DNA from: Ctena decussata
Taxonomy: Eukaryota > Mollusca > Bivalvia > Lucinida > Lucinidae
Direction: 5' to 3'
Length of the DNA: 64,000 nucleotides
NCBI GenBank assembly: GCA_963989385.1
Contig: OZ022502.1
Span: forward strand, 52,197,454-52,261,453
In this document: positions 1 to 51,337 of the stretch, piece after piece
Layout: each line of letters begins with the position of its first letter
Position numbering within the stretch: the stretch's first letter is position 1
The notes under the pieces: model-generated
The model's input: the letters and a program-made list of their open reading frames with translations, nothing else
Database searches by the model: none
What the model was told of the DNA's origin: nothing
Translations under genes and position numbers: made by a program

Positions 1-397
1 GTTTTTTTGCCCACTGCTCCTTTTATTGGCTGCCATGGAAACCGAAATGCAAATAAAAAGGAAAAAATACTTAAAAAGTTATCTCCTCTGAAGCCACTGG
101 GCCCATAAGGCCCAGATTTCATCTGTGGCATTCTTGGGCTCTTTAGTTTGGTTGCTATGGCAAATTAGGGTTGCATTGACTTGCAATGGGGAAAATTAAA
201 CAATGGCATTTACTGCAATCAATATATGGAAATAGTTATATATTTTGTTATCTACTCAACAGACTGTCAGACTGAGACTTTGTAGTTGTATATTTTGTAT
301 TAGCCTGTACGAATTGACAGCAATTTTGAGCCTATACAAATTTGATAGCAATTTTGAGCTAGAGATCTGGTGAGCTTTGTGGCCCGTGGGCCTCTTG
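1..397 (+). mobile_element. P7-type element, 3' end fragment
   Basis: Positions about 65-115 resemble a P7 monomer (a cct-ctgaa-gccactgggcc segment). Positions 381-397 have the P7-like end: a GGCCC/GGGCC hairpin at 381-392, then T and CTTG, followed by T. The middle is diverged. The start lies outside the window or is lost. Confidence 0.5.
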
Positions 398-471
398 TTT
401 CTGGTGAGTATCCAGTGACTTCTGGCTGACTTGTTTTCGCTTCATTCATATATTTCCTTGTCATATTGGAA

Positions 472-644
472 ACCCAGTCTGGCCACATACTTTCGTTTCT
501 CCTTCCGCTGATTCAAGAAGGGCAGTTGTCAGTTACGAAAGTATGTGCACTTGCCTGCCCAGGAATAGTGTGGTTAAGTTAACTGACCGTCCCAACATGA
601 CCATAGCTGTTTACCGTGGACGTTAAACAACAAATCAATCAATC
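472..644 (+). repeat. tRNA-derived SINE S1, 5'-truncated
   Basis: Matches the body and tail of the full S1 copy at 13504-13785, from the end of the tRNA part (tctggccacatac) to the tail gacgttaaacaacaaatc. The flanks carry an imperfect repeat beginning ccttgtcat (about 455 and 645), a likely target duplication. The tRNA head is missing. Confidence 0.65.
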
Positions 645-882
645 CTTGTCATTCATACTGGAAAGATGGTGCATCTTCAAAAAAGCACAAAAAGAATCAC
701 TGTTATGTAAACACATTCAGAAACACATAGTCTGTGATGTGTGTTGTCTGTGATGTCACATGGTCTCTGATGTGGTACTTTGAGTTGGTGTCATATGACC
801 TGTGATGTCATTCACACGTTGCAGAAAATGTACTTTGTCTAATGGGTGCTGGTAAGTCATAAAACTTGATTAAGTATTTATT

Positions 883-1122
883 TGAGCCACAGCATGACAA
901 AACCAACAAAGTGGCATGTGCACCCAGCAAAGATTCAGATCAGCCTCTGCACCTGCCCAGTCTGATCAAACTCTTCTGTGTGCACTTATAGGGTAGCTAA
1001 GTATCTAGGCTAGACCCATGCAGACAGTGAAGACCCTGATCAGACTGGGCAGATGCTCAGGCTGATCTAAGTCTTCCCTGGGCGCTCATGCCACTTTGTT
1101 TGTTTTGTTGTGTTGCCACTCA
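883..1122. repeat. MITE-B copy (upstream)
   Basis: About 240 bp with inverted ends: tgagccacagcatgacaaaa at the left and the complement of a similar end at the right. The family has internal cagatcagcctg and caggctgatct arms. No coding capacity. Confidence 0.65.
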
Positions 1123-1680
1123 TTTGGCTGTAACACAGTGTCTGTTTCCCCTCCAAAGTGGCAAATGTGTAATTTTGCTGTAAGCAAAGACAAAGTCTGA
1201 CAGGTATCTTATTGTTGAAGAAATGGTCATATAAAGACAGTCTTTATCCAAGGGACATGGTGGTCAGAGACAAAATAGTTATCTTAGTGACTTTGTCAAA
1301 GACAAAGTCTTAATTGTAGAATCTCATTTGGCTGTAACACAGTGTCTGTTTCCCCTCCAAAGTGGCAAATGTGTAATTTTGCTGTAAGCAAAGACAAAGT
1401 CTGACAGGTATCTTATTGTTGAAGAAATGGTCATATAAAGACAGTCTTTATCCAAGGGACATGGTGGTCAGAGACAAAATAGTTATCTTAGTGACTTTGT
1501 CAAAGACAAAGTCTTAATTGTAGAATCTCATTTGGCTGTAACACAGTGTCTGTTTCCCCTCCAAAGTGGCAAATGTGTAATTTTGCTGTAAGCAAAGACA
1601 AAGTCTGACAGGTATCTTATTGTTGAAGAAATGGTCATATAAAGACGGTCTTTATCCAAGGGACATGGTGGTCAGAGACA
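1119..1680 (+). repeat. 204-bp tandem repeat, about 2.75 copies
   Basis: Units start at ctcatttggctgtaac at 1119, 1323 and 1527, with near-identical sequence, so this is a recent tandem duplication. The first unit starts exactly at the right end of the MITE-B copy. The last unit decays into the minisatellite that follows. Confidence 0.9.
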
Positions 1681-3165
1681 GAATCACTTATCTTAGAGAC
1701 TTGGTCAAAGAAAAATCTTTATATTAGAGACTTGGACAGAAAAAATCTCTATCTCAGAGGCATTAACTCTTTCAGTACCAAAAAGCAGACGACAAAATTT
1801 ACGTCTGCACAAATTACAAAAATGCCTTGTCCAAGACTTTTTATATTGAGAATTCAAAGACTAGAGGGCAGACAGTGTAGATCTAGATGAGGCGGCTCAT
1901 TATGAGCCGCCTCATCAGGATCTACACTGTTTGCAAATTTTGGTAATTGCGTCACTGGGGCTTAAAGAGTTAAGACAAAATCTTCATCTAAGAGTATTAG
2001 CCAAAGACAAAATCATTATCTATGAGACTTGGTCAAAGGCAAAATCATTATCTATGAGACTTGGTCAAAGACAAAATCTTTATCTATGAGACTTGGTCAA
2101 AGGCAAAATCTTTATCTGTGAAACATGGTCAAAGACAAAATCTTTATCTAAAAGACCAATGGTCACAGACAAAATCGTTATCTAAGAGACTTGGTCAGAG
2201 GCAAAATCTTTATCCAAGAGACTTGATCAAAGACAAAATCTTTATCCTAAAGACTTAATTGGTTCAAGACAAAATCTCTATCTGTGAGACTTGGTCCAAG
2301 ACAAAATCTTTATTTGTGAGGCTTGGTCAAAGACAAAATGTCACAGTAGAGACTTGGTCAAAGACAAAAGCCTCATCTTGGAGACTTGGCTGAAGATAAA
2401 AACCTCACATATGAGACTTCAGGTCAAAGGCAAAATCTTTATCTCAGAGACTTGGTCAGTTAAGATCAAAGGCAAAATCTTTATATCAGAGACTAGGTCA
2501 GTTAGACACTTGACCAAAAGCAAAGGCAAAATCTTTATCTCAGAGACTTGGTCAGTTAGACACTTGATCAAAGGCAAAATCTTTATCTCACTGACTTGGT
2601 CAGTTAGACACTTGATCAAAGGCAAAATCTTTATCTCAGCGACTTGGTCAGTTAGACACTTGATTAAAGGCAAAATCTTTATATCCAGGACTTGATCAGT
2701 CAGACACTTGATCAAAAGCAAAATCTTTATATCAAAGACTAGGTCAGTCTGACACTTGATCAAAAGCAAAATCTTTATCTCAGAGAGTTGGTCAGACACA
2801 TGATCAAAAGCAAAATCTTTCTTTCAGAGACTTGGTCAGTTAGACACTTGATCAAAAGCAAAATCTTTATCTCAGATACTTGGTCAGTTAGACAATCAAA
2901 GGCAAAATCTTTCTTTCAGAGACTTGATCAGTTAGACACTTGACAAAAGCAAAATCTTTCAGAGACTTGGTCAGGTAGACGATCAAAGGCAAAACCTTTC
3001 TTGTAGAGACTTGGTCAGTTAGACGATCAAAGGCAAAATCTTTATCTCAGAGACTTGGTCAGTAAGACACTTGATCAAAAGCAAAAGCTTTGTCTCAGAG
3101 ATTTACTTGGTCAAAGGCAATATCTTGATCCAAGAGGTTTGATCGAAAACAACATCTTTTAATTC
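1681..3165 (+). repeat. Minisatellite array, ggcaaaatctttatct units
   Basis: A core of agacttggtcaaa plus ggcaaaatctttatc repeats about 30-35 times. In the left part the period is about 36 bp. From about 2420 the units gain a gttagacacttgat insert and the period rises to about 58 bp. The array is open in several frames on both strands (2291-2695 +, 2419-2799 -), which follows from the repeat and is not evidence of a protein. A MITE-C interrupts it at 1763-1973. Confidence 0.9.
1763..1973. mobile_element. MITE-C copy inside the minisatellite
   Basis: TTAA at both ends, inverted ends ctctttca / cttaaagag, and a central perfect palindrome of gatgaggcggctcat with its complement. The TTAA flanks suggest a piggyBac-type target. 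It splits the minisatellite, so it is younger than that part of the array. Confidence 0.75.
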
Positions 3166-5281
3166 TAGAGATAAGATCTCTTTAGAGACTTGTCTAAAGT
3201 GAATTGTTCCATGTTCTATGCTTAAGTTTTAGACAATAGAAAACTTAGATTTGGCATCTTCTAGAAATATTTCCATCTCAGCAGATGGCAGAACTAAATT
3301 GTAAGAACAAACTTAGCTGAAGAAGTTTTGTTGGTTAATTCTAAGTACAAATGTTGGTGGAACAGGAGAACGACATCTGAATCATGACCAAAGAGATGTT
3401 TTTGCATAACCCATATATTAAGAGAAAGCAATTTAAAAGGATTAATGAAACCTGCCTGGAATAAGCATAAGATCCACTTGAGTCTTCCATTTTCTATGGA
3501 ATAACTTACCTTTGTCATTATCTGATTAGTAAAGAATGCTTGGACTTCTTGTCAAATGCCAAGTGAGTGAGTTCCAAAGCCAAAAGAACAGATTCCCATA
3601 ATAATGTACCAATATTACCCAAAATCCTGGGACATTGATAACAGTTTATGTAATTGTCATGAAAATATATGAAGCTGATTTTATGATTAAGCAATGTCAC
3701 AGAAGTTGCTTATGGAATGACAAACAGTGTAGGCCAGATCAAACTACTCGGACTAAAGAGGTACAAGCAGTCTTATATGGGTCTATACTGTTCCAAATAT
3801 TTATGATAAATATGGTAATGTACTCTCCTGGCAAGATTGCATTCTGAGAATGTTTGTCAGCATCATGATATTACCTGTGCAGAATACCATAGTTACCCTA
3901 AACATTGGGATAGAATCCCTGAGCAAACAGTCTAGATCCTGACCAAACAGCATAAGTGGAGCAGATTGCTCCAAGGCAGCAGTATGATCAGGGTCTGGGT
4001 TTTTTTGCCATTCTGAGACATTCTTTGACACTTTGTCCAGTTGGTAAAACTTTAGGATTAATTTCGTAATTTTGGAGGTGTCCCACTAATAGAGAAATTA
4101 TGGTAGTGTTACCTATTTCCTTTATACTCATGGGGTGATAACTCTCTGTATTGAGACATCATAATCATTTCCGTTGTAATTTCTAGAATGGAACCAACTG
4201 TTTTGGAAAATTTGGATGATTTCATTGTGCTAATATTAAAGGAATATTCTCTCAAATTTTTGGCAAACAGTTTAGACTCTGATCAGACTGCTTCTTAAAA
4301 AAGAAGCAGTCTGATCAGGGCTTACACTGTTTGCACAGATATTTCTGTCCCAATAATTAGGGGGTACATGGTATACCTGTTAATGACATAGTGCCAATTA
4401 ATTCACCTGTTTCTCTGTGTGGGTACAAATCATGGCAAATTCTGATTCTGTGTTTTTGCAGTTTAAGGGAGCTTTAAGAGGAATATTTAGGAAGGTAGGG
4501 TGTTTTGTAAATCTTGAAAATTCTGGTTTTAAGTGTCTTGGGCTTGTTTATGTTCATCTGATTCAACAGTTTCTGATAGGCCAGTGTGTTGAAATCTCTA
4601 GAAAGGTTATTGTTGTCATTCTGGTTTCTGCATTTGGAAGTTTTGAATTTTTTGATTATAGTATAGGGCTATCCCAAGACAGCTGTCGTTGATGTTAATT
4701 CTGAGATATTTTTGGTAACTCTCTATAGAAAAAGACACATGTTGTGAATCTTGTGAATCTTTCTTAGAACCTCTTGTAAACAGGGTAAAATTTCCAGGAA
4801 TTTGATTGGGTTGGGTTGGGTAAAATTTAAAGGTGTTGGCTTAGATAGGTGTTGAAATATCAGTTGGTGTAACAAACACTTTGAAGTCAGTTCTGGTTCA
4901 AAAGTGAGTGAGTGAACTCTGGTTTAATGTCCCACAAACAACTAGGTCCTGTGGAGATGGGACCTTGGTTTAAAGTCTCATCCAAAAAACCAGAGAATCG
5001 GGGGGATTGATCTTGCGACCCCTGGATTTGTAGTCCAGGGTTCAGAAACTTCTGGTTCAAAGGGGTATGTTGTACAATACGACATACATGTAATTCACAC
5101 ACACCAACCAGTACATACCTTGGCAAAAGAAACAGCATGTGATTATTATCTTATGGCATGAGTTCCTGAACAGCAAAGACTTGGATCAGCTTGCACATAT
5201 GTGCAGGCTGAATACAGTCTTGGCTGTTTGAACCCTTTCATGTAGCAAAGCTTTATTTATGGATATCATTTTCTCTTGCAG
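3166..5281 (+). other. Region 5' of taxilin exon 1
   Basis: Presumed intron or promoter sequence of taxilin. It holds a decayed MITE-D near 3895-3990, a clearer one at about 4255-4345, and a possible degenerate SINE (gtgagtgagtgaactctgg, about 4900-5060). No exon, promoter element or open frame could be supported. The upstream exon implied by the acceptor at 5281 was not found. Confidence 0.4.
4255..4345. repeat. MITE-D palindrome
   Basis: The arms are gactctgatcagactgcttc and its complement around a short A/T loop, followed by the acactgtttgc end common to the family. Similar palindromes recur at about 16010, 43540, 47760, 47930 and 59395. Confidence 0.6.
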
Positions 5282-44880
<39,599 letters not shown>

Positions 44881-44920
44881 TAGTTGTGGAACACTTGAAT
44901 TAAAAATAACTTATAATAGT

Positions 44921-44926
44921 AATAAA
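44921..44926 (+). terminator. Candidate poly(A) signal of taxilin
   Basis: AATAAA 40 bp after the stop codon, in AT-rich sequence. This is the first canonical hexamer after the TGA. It would give a very short 3' UTR, and use of a later site is possible (another AATAAA lies near 47.68 kb). No transcript evidence. Confidence 0.45.
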
Positions 44927-44995
44927 AGTGACAACAATTCTACAAAAAGACAGAAAAACAATTTCAGGAATTTATCCATGAATTCATACGGTTTG

Positions 44996-45234
44996 CAGTG
45001 CTTCAGATAAGAAGGGGTAACAGGAATATTTAGGGATAATTTTCCATTTTTTTTTTATTTTTTTTTTTTGTTGAAAAAAAGGAAAGGAAAAAAAAGCATA
45101 ATTATGTTGTGACCCCTCATAAAAACTGTCTCACTGAGATGGTTCTAATGAGGGGTCACAACAGAGGTTTCCATTGAGAAAAAGAAAAATTATCTCAGAA
45201 TTGTGCTTATTATCTGACGGTATCTGGAGCTCTG
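44996..45234. mobile_element. MITE-A copy behind the taxilin stop codon
   Basis: Ends cagtgcttcagataag and complement-like tatctggagctctg. Centre tatgttgtgacccctcataa with complement around ctcactgag. 115 bp after the stop; in the 3' UTR only if transcription passes the first poly(A) signal. Confidence 0.7.
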
Positions 45235-45775
45235 GTTTGTGTTTGCTTTGCTTTATGTAATAACACACATGTAAATTACACATTATCAAAGCTTATACTG
45301 TTTCTATCCTAAATATTTTGGCAGGATGCTTGACTAAACAGTGGGGACCCAGTGTCTGCATTATTTGCCAGGTTTCATTTATAAATCTTCTGAAAGGACA
45401 GACTGACATGCCCTACTATGCGTCTATCATCTAATGCGAATTTTCATTCTGGCCCAAAGGTCAGACACTATCAGAGCTGTCAAAAAACAAACATACCAAC
45501 GAGGATCAAAGTCCCTTTATCTTTAGGTTTTTTTTTCGTCTTCAATGTAACGGTACATTGATCATATGTCACTATTCCCGATTAAGAGCCGCCCATTTCC
45601 GAATGAGAATCATATCAGTGCTCAACACATTATTGATTGACTTAGAAATGAATGAAGAGTCTGATTAACCAACTAGACCAGAACTGAACCTGTGAAAACA
45701 CACACTGTCCAACATCAATCAATAAAAGGACACAAAATCCAAAGAAATAGGGATTATTTGATGTGATTGCTTCAG

Positions 45776-46019
45776 ATATCAATTTTCCAGATGAGCTGGA
45801 AGATTGAATGTTGCATTAGATGGTAGATTGGTAGTAATGTGGAGTCAGAAGAGTTCATTTCAGAAGCAGTGAGGTGTCAGAATATTCACTTTAATACCAA
45901 TATCAATTTTCCAGATGAGCTGGAAGATTGAATGTTGCATTAGATGGTAGATTGGTAGTAATGTGGAGTCAGAAGAGTTCATTTCAGAAGCAGTGAGGTG
46001 TCAGAATATTCACTTTAAT
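45776..46019 (+). repeat. 124-bp perfect-looking tandem duplication
   Basis: Two copies beginning atatcaattttccagatgag (45776 and 45900) and ending atattcactttaat, with no differences noticed by eye. Recent event, or possibly an assembly artefact. Confidence 0.9.
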
Positions 46020-46260
46020 TGTTGTTCTCACGTTTGTCCAATAACATTTTGAAATATTTTCAAAGAATCTGTGTCTGTGACACAGTATTAGGGATTTCAC
46101 ATTAGTAAGTTGAGCCACATCACATAAAACTGTGCATAACGCATTTGCCAGTAGCAAAGTTTCAGCCTAGACTTGCTATTGGCAAATTCTTAAAGCAGTT
46201 TACATGTAGCTTGAGCCTTTATGGTGTGCCTGTAAATTTCTCAGGGTCTAAACATATGTA

Positions 46261-46473
46261 CCCTAATGTACTTAAATATTGGGACACCTAAAACCATAAA
46301 TTTTCCATATTGGACAAATGGAAAATTTATGGTTTTAGGAGTCCCAATACTTAAGCACATTACCGGGTATATACCCTAATGTGCATAAATTTTGGGACAC
46401 CTAAAACCATTAATTTTCCTTTGGGACAAATGGAAAATTTATGGTTTTAGGAGTCCCAATACTTAGGCACATT
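46261..46473. repeat. Two tandem long palindromes
   Basis: Each about 100 bp (46261-46366, 46374-46473). The arms are taatgtacttaaatattggg / acacctaaaaccataaattt and complement around a ggaca loop. The arms of each copy are nearly perfect complements, and the copies differ by a few bases. Confidence 0.8.
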
Positions 46474-47339
46474 CAGGTAGGAGCTCAGTAGCTTTTGTAA
46501 TTGGGACTGCTTTTCATGAAACTTGGCATCTTGGCATGTAAATTTTAAACTAAATTTTCGTTTGCCACATGTTTTTGAATAGACAGACTTAATTGTAATA
46601 AAAGAGGTCATATTCTTAACCGTCATATACCAAGTGATTATCACCGTTTATGGTACCATTTTCATTTAAAGTCACTAAGTGACCTGCTCTCCAAAAATAA
46701 AATATTATTAAACTCTTTAATGTGTATCGATATGCAACTCTGTGTTTTCCACCATTTAAACAAAAGGAGGCATATATTGTTTGCTGTTTTAGTAGGTGAA
46801 TCCCTTCTCCCATGGGAGCTGCTTTTAAGGAATGAATGACCTTTCTAGTTAGAGTAAATTCTTTTCTCTAAAACAAATGAGCACACTGTTGTTTCTGCCG
46901 TTTTTATCGAAGTACAATGGCAGAATTATGTCTTCTTGCTTCTTTAGCAACAAAACATTTCTAAAAGGGCTCTTAAAGGAAAGAATTTACTCCTAATGGA
47001 ATTGAAGAGTTGACCACCATTTAGAAGGGATTTGCAGCGTTGCTTCCCCAGAAAATGAACCCATTGACGTTAATACAGGTTGTTGCAAAACATGTTGTAG
47101 AACTGTATCAGGAGCAGAGAACACAATCCAAAGAAGAAAAATGGGCTTCTTTAAGTTTAAGTGACGGACATATTTTCCTAGTTTCTTCAAAATGGCCATC
47201 AAATGAATAGCTCCGACGTCTTAGCTATAGCATAAGCATAACCCTGACTTTAGGGTTGCTTGCGTTGATGTAAAATATCTTATGGAGAATTCAGGCGAAT
47301 AGGCACACCTCATGTTTTTCCACTGTTTTTACAAAAAAA

Positions 47340-47550
47340 ACTGTTTCTCTCCTTGCTTGATAATTGGGTCGACTCTTAAAGGAAAGAATTTGCTCCTTGA
47401 TCCCTCCCTGCTTGATAATAGGGTCTACTTTTAAAGGAGAGAATTTGCTCCTTAAGAAGCAAAGTCTTTCCGATGAGAGTAGACTTCAATTTAAGAGGGA
47501 GGCAAAAGTTAAAATACCAGAGTTGCTTCCCCTGAAAGTGTACTCATTCA
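47340..47550. repeat. MITE-E copy downstream of taxilin
   Basis: Contains actcttaaaggaaagaattt twice (47372 region and 47430 region, an internal duplication), a gaggcaaaagttaaaatacc arm and the cccctgaaagtgtactcatt end. Confidence 0.6.
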
Positions 47551-47760
47551 TGTTAATCACGCTGGATGAGAAAGAGTTTAAAAGACTGTAAGGCTATGAT
47601 AAATGCTTCTGTGTAAAAAGTTTGTGATTGTTTGAGTCTGTGTACAAAATGATTTGATAACTTGACAGTTTTGTACAAAAATAAAGGTTTGTTTACTTGT
47701 AATGATGTTTAATTTTCTTTGCTTTCCTCAGTTGAAATTGCATGTACCAAGAAAAATTTT

Positions 47761-48060
47761 AAGTTTTGTGACAGAAAGGTCTAGGCAAATAGAGCAGACC
47801 CAGATCAGACTGCTCATTAGGGAGCAGTCTGATCAGGGTCTACACTGCTTGCCATTCCATCCCATCTTTTTTATATTTTACTGCATTGTAAAACCTTATG
47901 ACAATTTCGGTAGCCCTTTTAGTTTTGGGACAGAAAGGTCTAGGCAAATAGAGCAGACTCAGATCAGACTGCTCTTTAGGGAGTAGTCTGATCAGAGCCT
48001 ACACTGTTTGCCATTCTATCTGCATCTTTTGGACATTTTACTGCATTGTAAAACCAAATA
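47761..48060. repeat. MITE-D tandem pair
   Basis: Two units with a period of about 159 bp, each with acagaaaggtctaggcaaat, gcagac, a cagatcagactgctc palindrome with complement, and acactg-ttgccatt. Confidence 0.7.
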
Positions 48061-48379
48061 GTTCTATTCTTAGGACGATTTCGGTAGCCTTTTTAGGTGT
48101 CCCAGTGTTTACAATTTTATGGTATACCAGTCCAGAAATAGTATATGAACCACATCTTCAGAAAAGGTGCTTCGCCATGTTTACATGGTTGGACAAACAT
48201 GGATGCACCAAAAGGCATTCTAGGTGACTGTAATGACTAAGCCTAAAGTGTTTGAAAATAATTGCATGTACCAAACTACTATGCCTTGCTATGCCCTATT
48301 TTTGCACAAAAAAAGATCATATCTAGTACTTCAGCTTGGCCTTTTACATCAACTTTTATAAGCCCCAGGCATTGACAAC

Positions 48380-48568
48380 CCTCCATTTAAGATAGGGTTT
48401 CTGAGGATAATCCTGAGATGGTTATTCTTATTTCTCAATGAAAACCTATGTTGTGACCCCACATTAGAACCGTCTCGGTGAGACGGTTCTAATGATGGGT
48501 CACAATATAGGTTTCTCTGGAGAAATATGGGAAAATTGTCTCTGTTACCCCTTCTTATCTGGAGCACT
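48380..48568. mobile_element. MITE-A copy (48.4 kb)
   Basis: Centre tatgttgtgaccccacatta, gaaccgtctcggtgagacgg and complement; right end cttcttatctggagcactg; left end decayed. Confidence 0.7.
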
Positions 48569-49084
48569 GATGGAAATTCCATCATTGCTCTTAGTCACCA
48601 TACATACAACCAAACCACAGTAACTTACTTTTGTGGAAACTTAAGACAAAAAGCCAAGTATGGCCTTTAACCTGTGCTTCCAAATGCCTAAAGTCATTAT
48701 TCAGTGCATTTATTAAACCAGGTCATTGCACACAAAACTAGGCCACAGTGATCTACTATTGCTAAGAAAGAAATCCTTTGCTCTGTATCTCGCAAAATCT
48801 TGCAATTACCCATAAAAATGGGATAGACGGTTCTGAGCAAACAATGCCGACCTAGGCCAAAATGCTCCTAAAAGAATAGTATGAATAGGGTCTATACTGT
48901 TTAACTTCCCATTTGTTTTCTTAAAGTATAACTCGGAGCAAACTAAACTGCTCCATTTAGAATTTTACGATATAGGACAGGGAAAATAATTCGTGGTGTA
49001 AGATTTGTTTCCCTTACTTAAGGAGACCCAACCTTGCAAGAGCATATAATATGATGTATTGATATGCGAATTTACGTCCTTTTT

Positions 49085-49350
49085 AACGGTATTTCAGTCA
49101 TATCAGGACGATGGATGGGTGATAATGCCGGAAGGCTGTGTGCAATGGAACCCTGTGTACGATTGAAAAGATTCCCGCCTACAACGGGGCTCGAACCCGG
49201 GACCGCTAGATAAGCAGGCCAGCGCTTAACCTGACTGAGCTACCGGGGCTCCGATGATAATGAAAGACTGCGCAACAGAACCAGAAGATTTCCGCTCCAA
49301 CAAGATTCAAATCCGGGCCGCTGGTTTAGCAGACCAGAACCTGGGCTCCT
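49085..49350 (-). repeat. tRNA-derived SINE S2, one full and one partial copy
   Basis: Minus strand from 49253: gagccccggtagctcagtca, then ggtcccgggttcgagccccg (strong box B) and the tttcaatcgt body to about 49085. Directly beside it, 49254-49350 holds a second, more decayed copy in the same orientation. Confidence 0.65.
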
Positions 49351-50445
49351 GTTCACATGTAAGCCGTACATTTCTGGTCTCTATATGCATTTAATCAACC
49401 CATTTATGCCCCGGTGGACTCTTCCACCCTTACTAATTGGATGGGTCCATTCATCATTTAAGGGGTGGCTGATTTATTGATTTTTTATCATTTTGTGGAA
49501 ATTGTTGATAATTTTATGCAATCAGTTTTCGCTGTTTGCCTGTGTCCCATTTATGGGACGCTAGGCATTAATGGGTTAAGAGCAATTAAGTTGATTAAAA
49601 AGAATAATTTGATAAAAAAATATATCCGGACTTTTGATCAGGTTCTACACTTTTGATGCAGCCCTCCCCCGCTTCTTATACTCTTATCTGTGTTTCTGTC
49701 AAAATATTGGCCATGCATCTAAAGAATCTTTTTTATCAAATATTTCTTCACCATAAATAGAAACATGGTGTTTGCCAATCTGCCCTACTTCAGAGGTAAT
49801 TAATTAAATTCTTGTTATGAATATTTTCTAACTAAAATGTCTTCACGTGTAGGTTGGCAGCCTACCAACTGTGTGACAGATATCACGTAATTCTGGGTCG
49901 AGATAAAAACATACATAAATCAAATCAAATCAAATCAATTTTATTGGTATAAAGTCCAGTCAAAGGACTGTCACCAGTCACATGTATACAATAACACAAA
50001 ATACAATTACACTTGCAAACAGACCCTTATACAAATATGTTATCAAGTTCTTAACCTATAGTCATCAAATAACCTATAGCCTTCAAATCAATCATTTAAG
50101 CTGGAAAGGATGTTCATAAGATATGAGAAGGGCAAACCTGCAGAGCATCCTACACCACTGTGCAGTATGAACCGCAACTTTGCCCTTCTACCATCCACAG
50201 GAGCAGCTTGTTTAACTTCTTGTCTGCTTCTGACTGTAATAAATATGATTGTCAGATCGACCTAGATACTATAATTTGCATGTTTGTGTTTAATAGATCC
50301 AACTATTAAAATTGACAATTTTCAAAGTCAAGACAATTCCCAGTCGCAAGTAAAATACTCCTGCATATTTGAAGAAATATACACAACTATTTGACTGCCA
50401 AAGAGAAGAGTGTCAACATCAAAAAGAGTGTCAATATCCATCACA

Positions 50446-51337
50446 TCATGCATTATCAGCATTTGTTCTATTCAAGGCATTAATACTATTACTATTTATC
50501 AGTGTGTCTCTAGCTCTAAACATTTTGCAAATATTTGTTATGCATATATAAGCAATGTCATAATCTTTACATTCCATTATAAAAGCAAATTTTTCATCTA
50601 CATTTTTACTGAAAAAAGATGGAACAATTTGTACTAATTCATCAAAAAATGTATTTCTATATGCTGAAAGTGAACCACATTCCATAACAAAATGTTTTTC
50701 ATCTTCAACAGACATGTTACATAAAAAACATTTCCTTTCGCTCAGTATAGTCTTTCTATGCCTACCTTTTTCAATATGAAGGTCGTGAGAGCTTATTCTA
50801 AGCTTGGCAAAAGTTGAGATTTCATTTCTTGATAACTCGTTAACAAACAGATAAGTTTCCCTTTCATAACATGTTTTGAATGTTCTGTAAGTTCTCAACT
50901 TATTACCATTGGGCTGATTTTTACTGTCATCATGAATTTTATCTTTCCAGAATTGAATATAGGAGTCTTTCAGTTTATTCATTACTGCATGTACTAACCG
51001 TTGTTTAGAAAATGTGTTCTGATTATTCCAGAGATGAGAAAAGTTAATATTATTTAAAAATATCTTAAATTTTTGGGCAAAGCCTTTGGGAAAATTCATG
51101 CTATCTTTATATGCTTGATAAGCCAAAGAACTTTCTTTCAAATTGACAAGGTGCACCCAAAAGTTTGTAGATGCTTGTAAACCATAAATTGCTATTGGCA
51201 AGACTCCTAAGTCTGCTCTAACAGCATCATTTACTGAGTATTTATGAACCCCCATAACATTTTTAAAGAACTTTAGTTGAGTTTTTTCAGGAATAAATAA
51301 GTCATATCTGTTTTCCATCTGAGTCATTCCAGGTTTA
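50446..51337 (-). CDS. LINE-2nd: C-terminal part of the ORF
   Basis: After the P5 insertion the frame continues as PGMTQMENRYDLFIPEKTQ to a stop at 50446. It has a C-terminal CFLCNMSVEDEKHFVMEC zinc-knuckle-like motif near 50676-50740. Such knuckles are common at the end of metazoan LINE ORFs. Function is inferred by family only. Confidence 0.8.

Larger units (their letters stand above)
44881..49910 (+). other. Region downstream of taxilin
   Basis: No gene recognised. Contains MITE-A (44996-45234), a 124-bp tandem duplication (45776-46019), two palindromes (46261-46473), MITE-E arms (46785-47065, 47340-47550), a MITE-D tandem pair (47761-48060), MITE-A (48380-48568) and S2 SINE pieces (49085-49350). 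45240-45770 and 48570-49080 show nothing recognisable. 49390-49910 is AT-rich and unassigned. Confidence 0.6.

Noticed and set aside
2061..2799. Open frames on both strands with repeated KGKIFIS or KILPLIKC units
   Set aside because: They are translations of a minisatellite; both strands and several frames are open at once, with no start context or non-repeat part.
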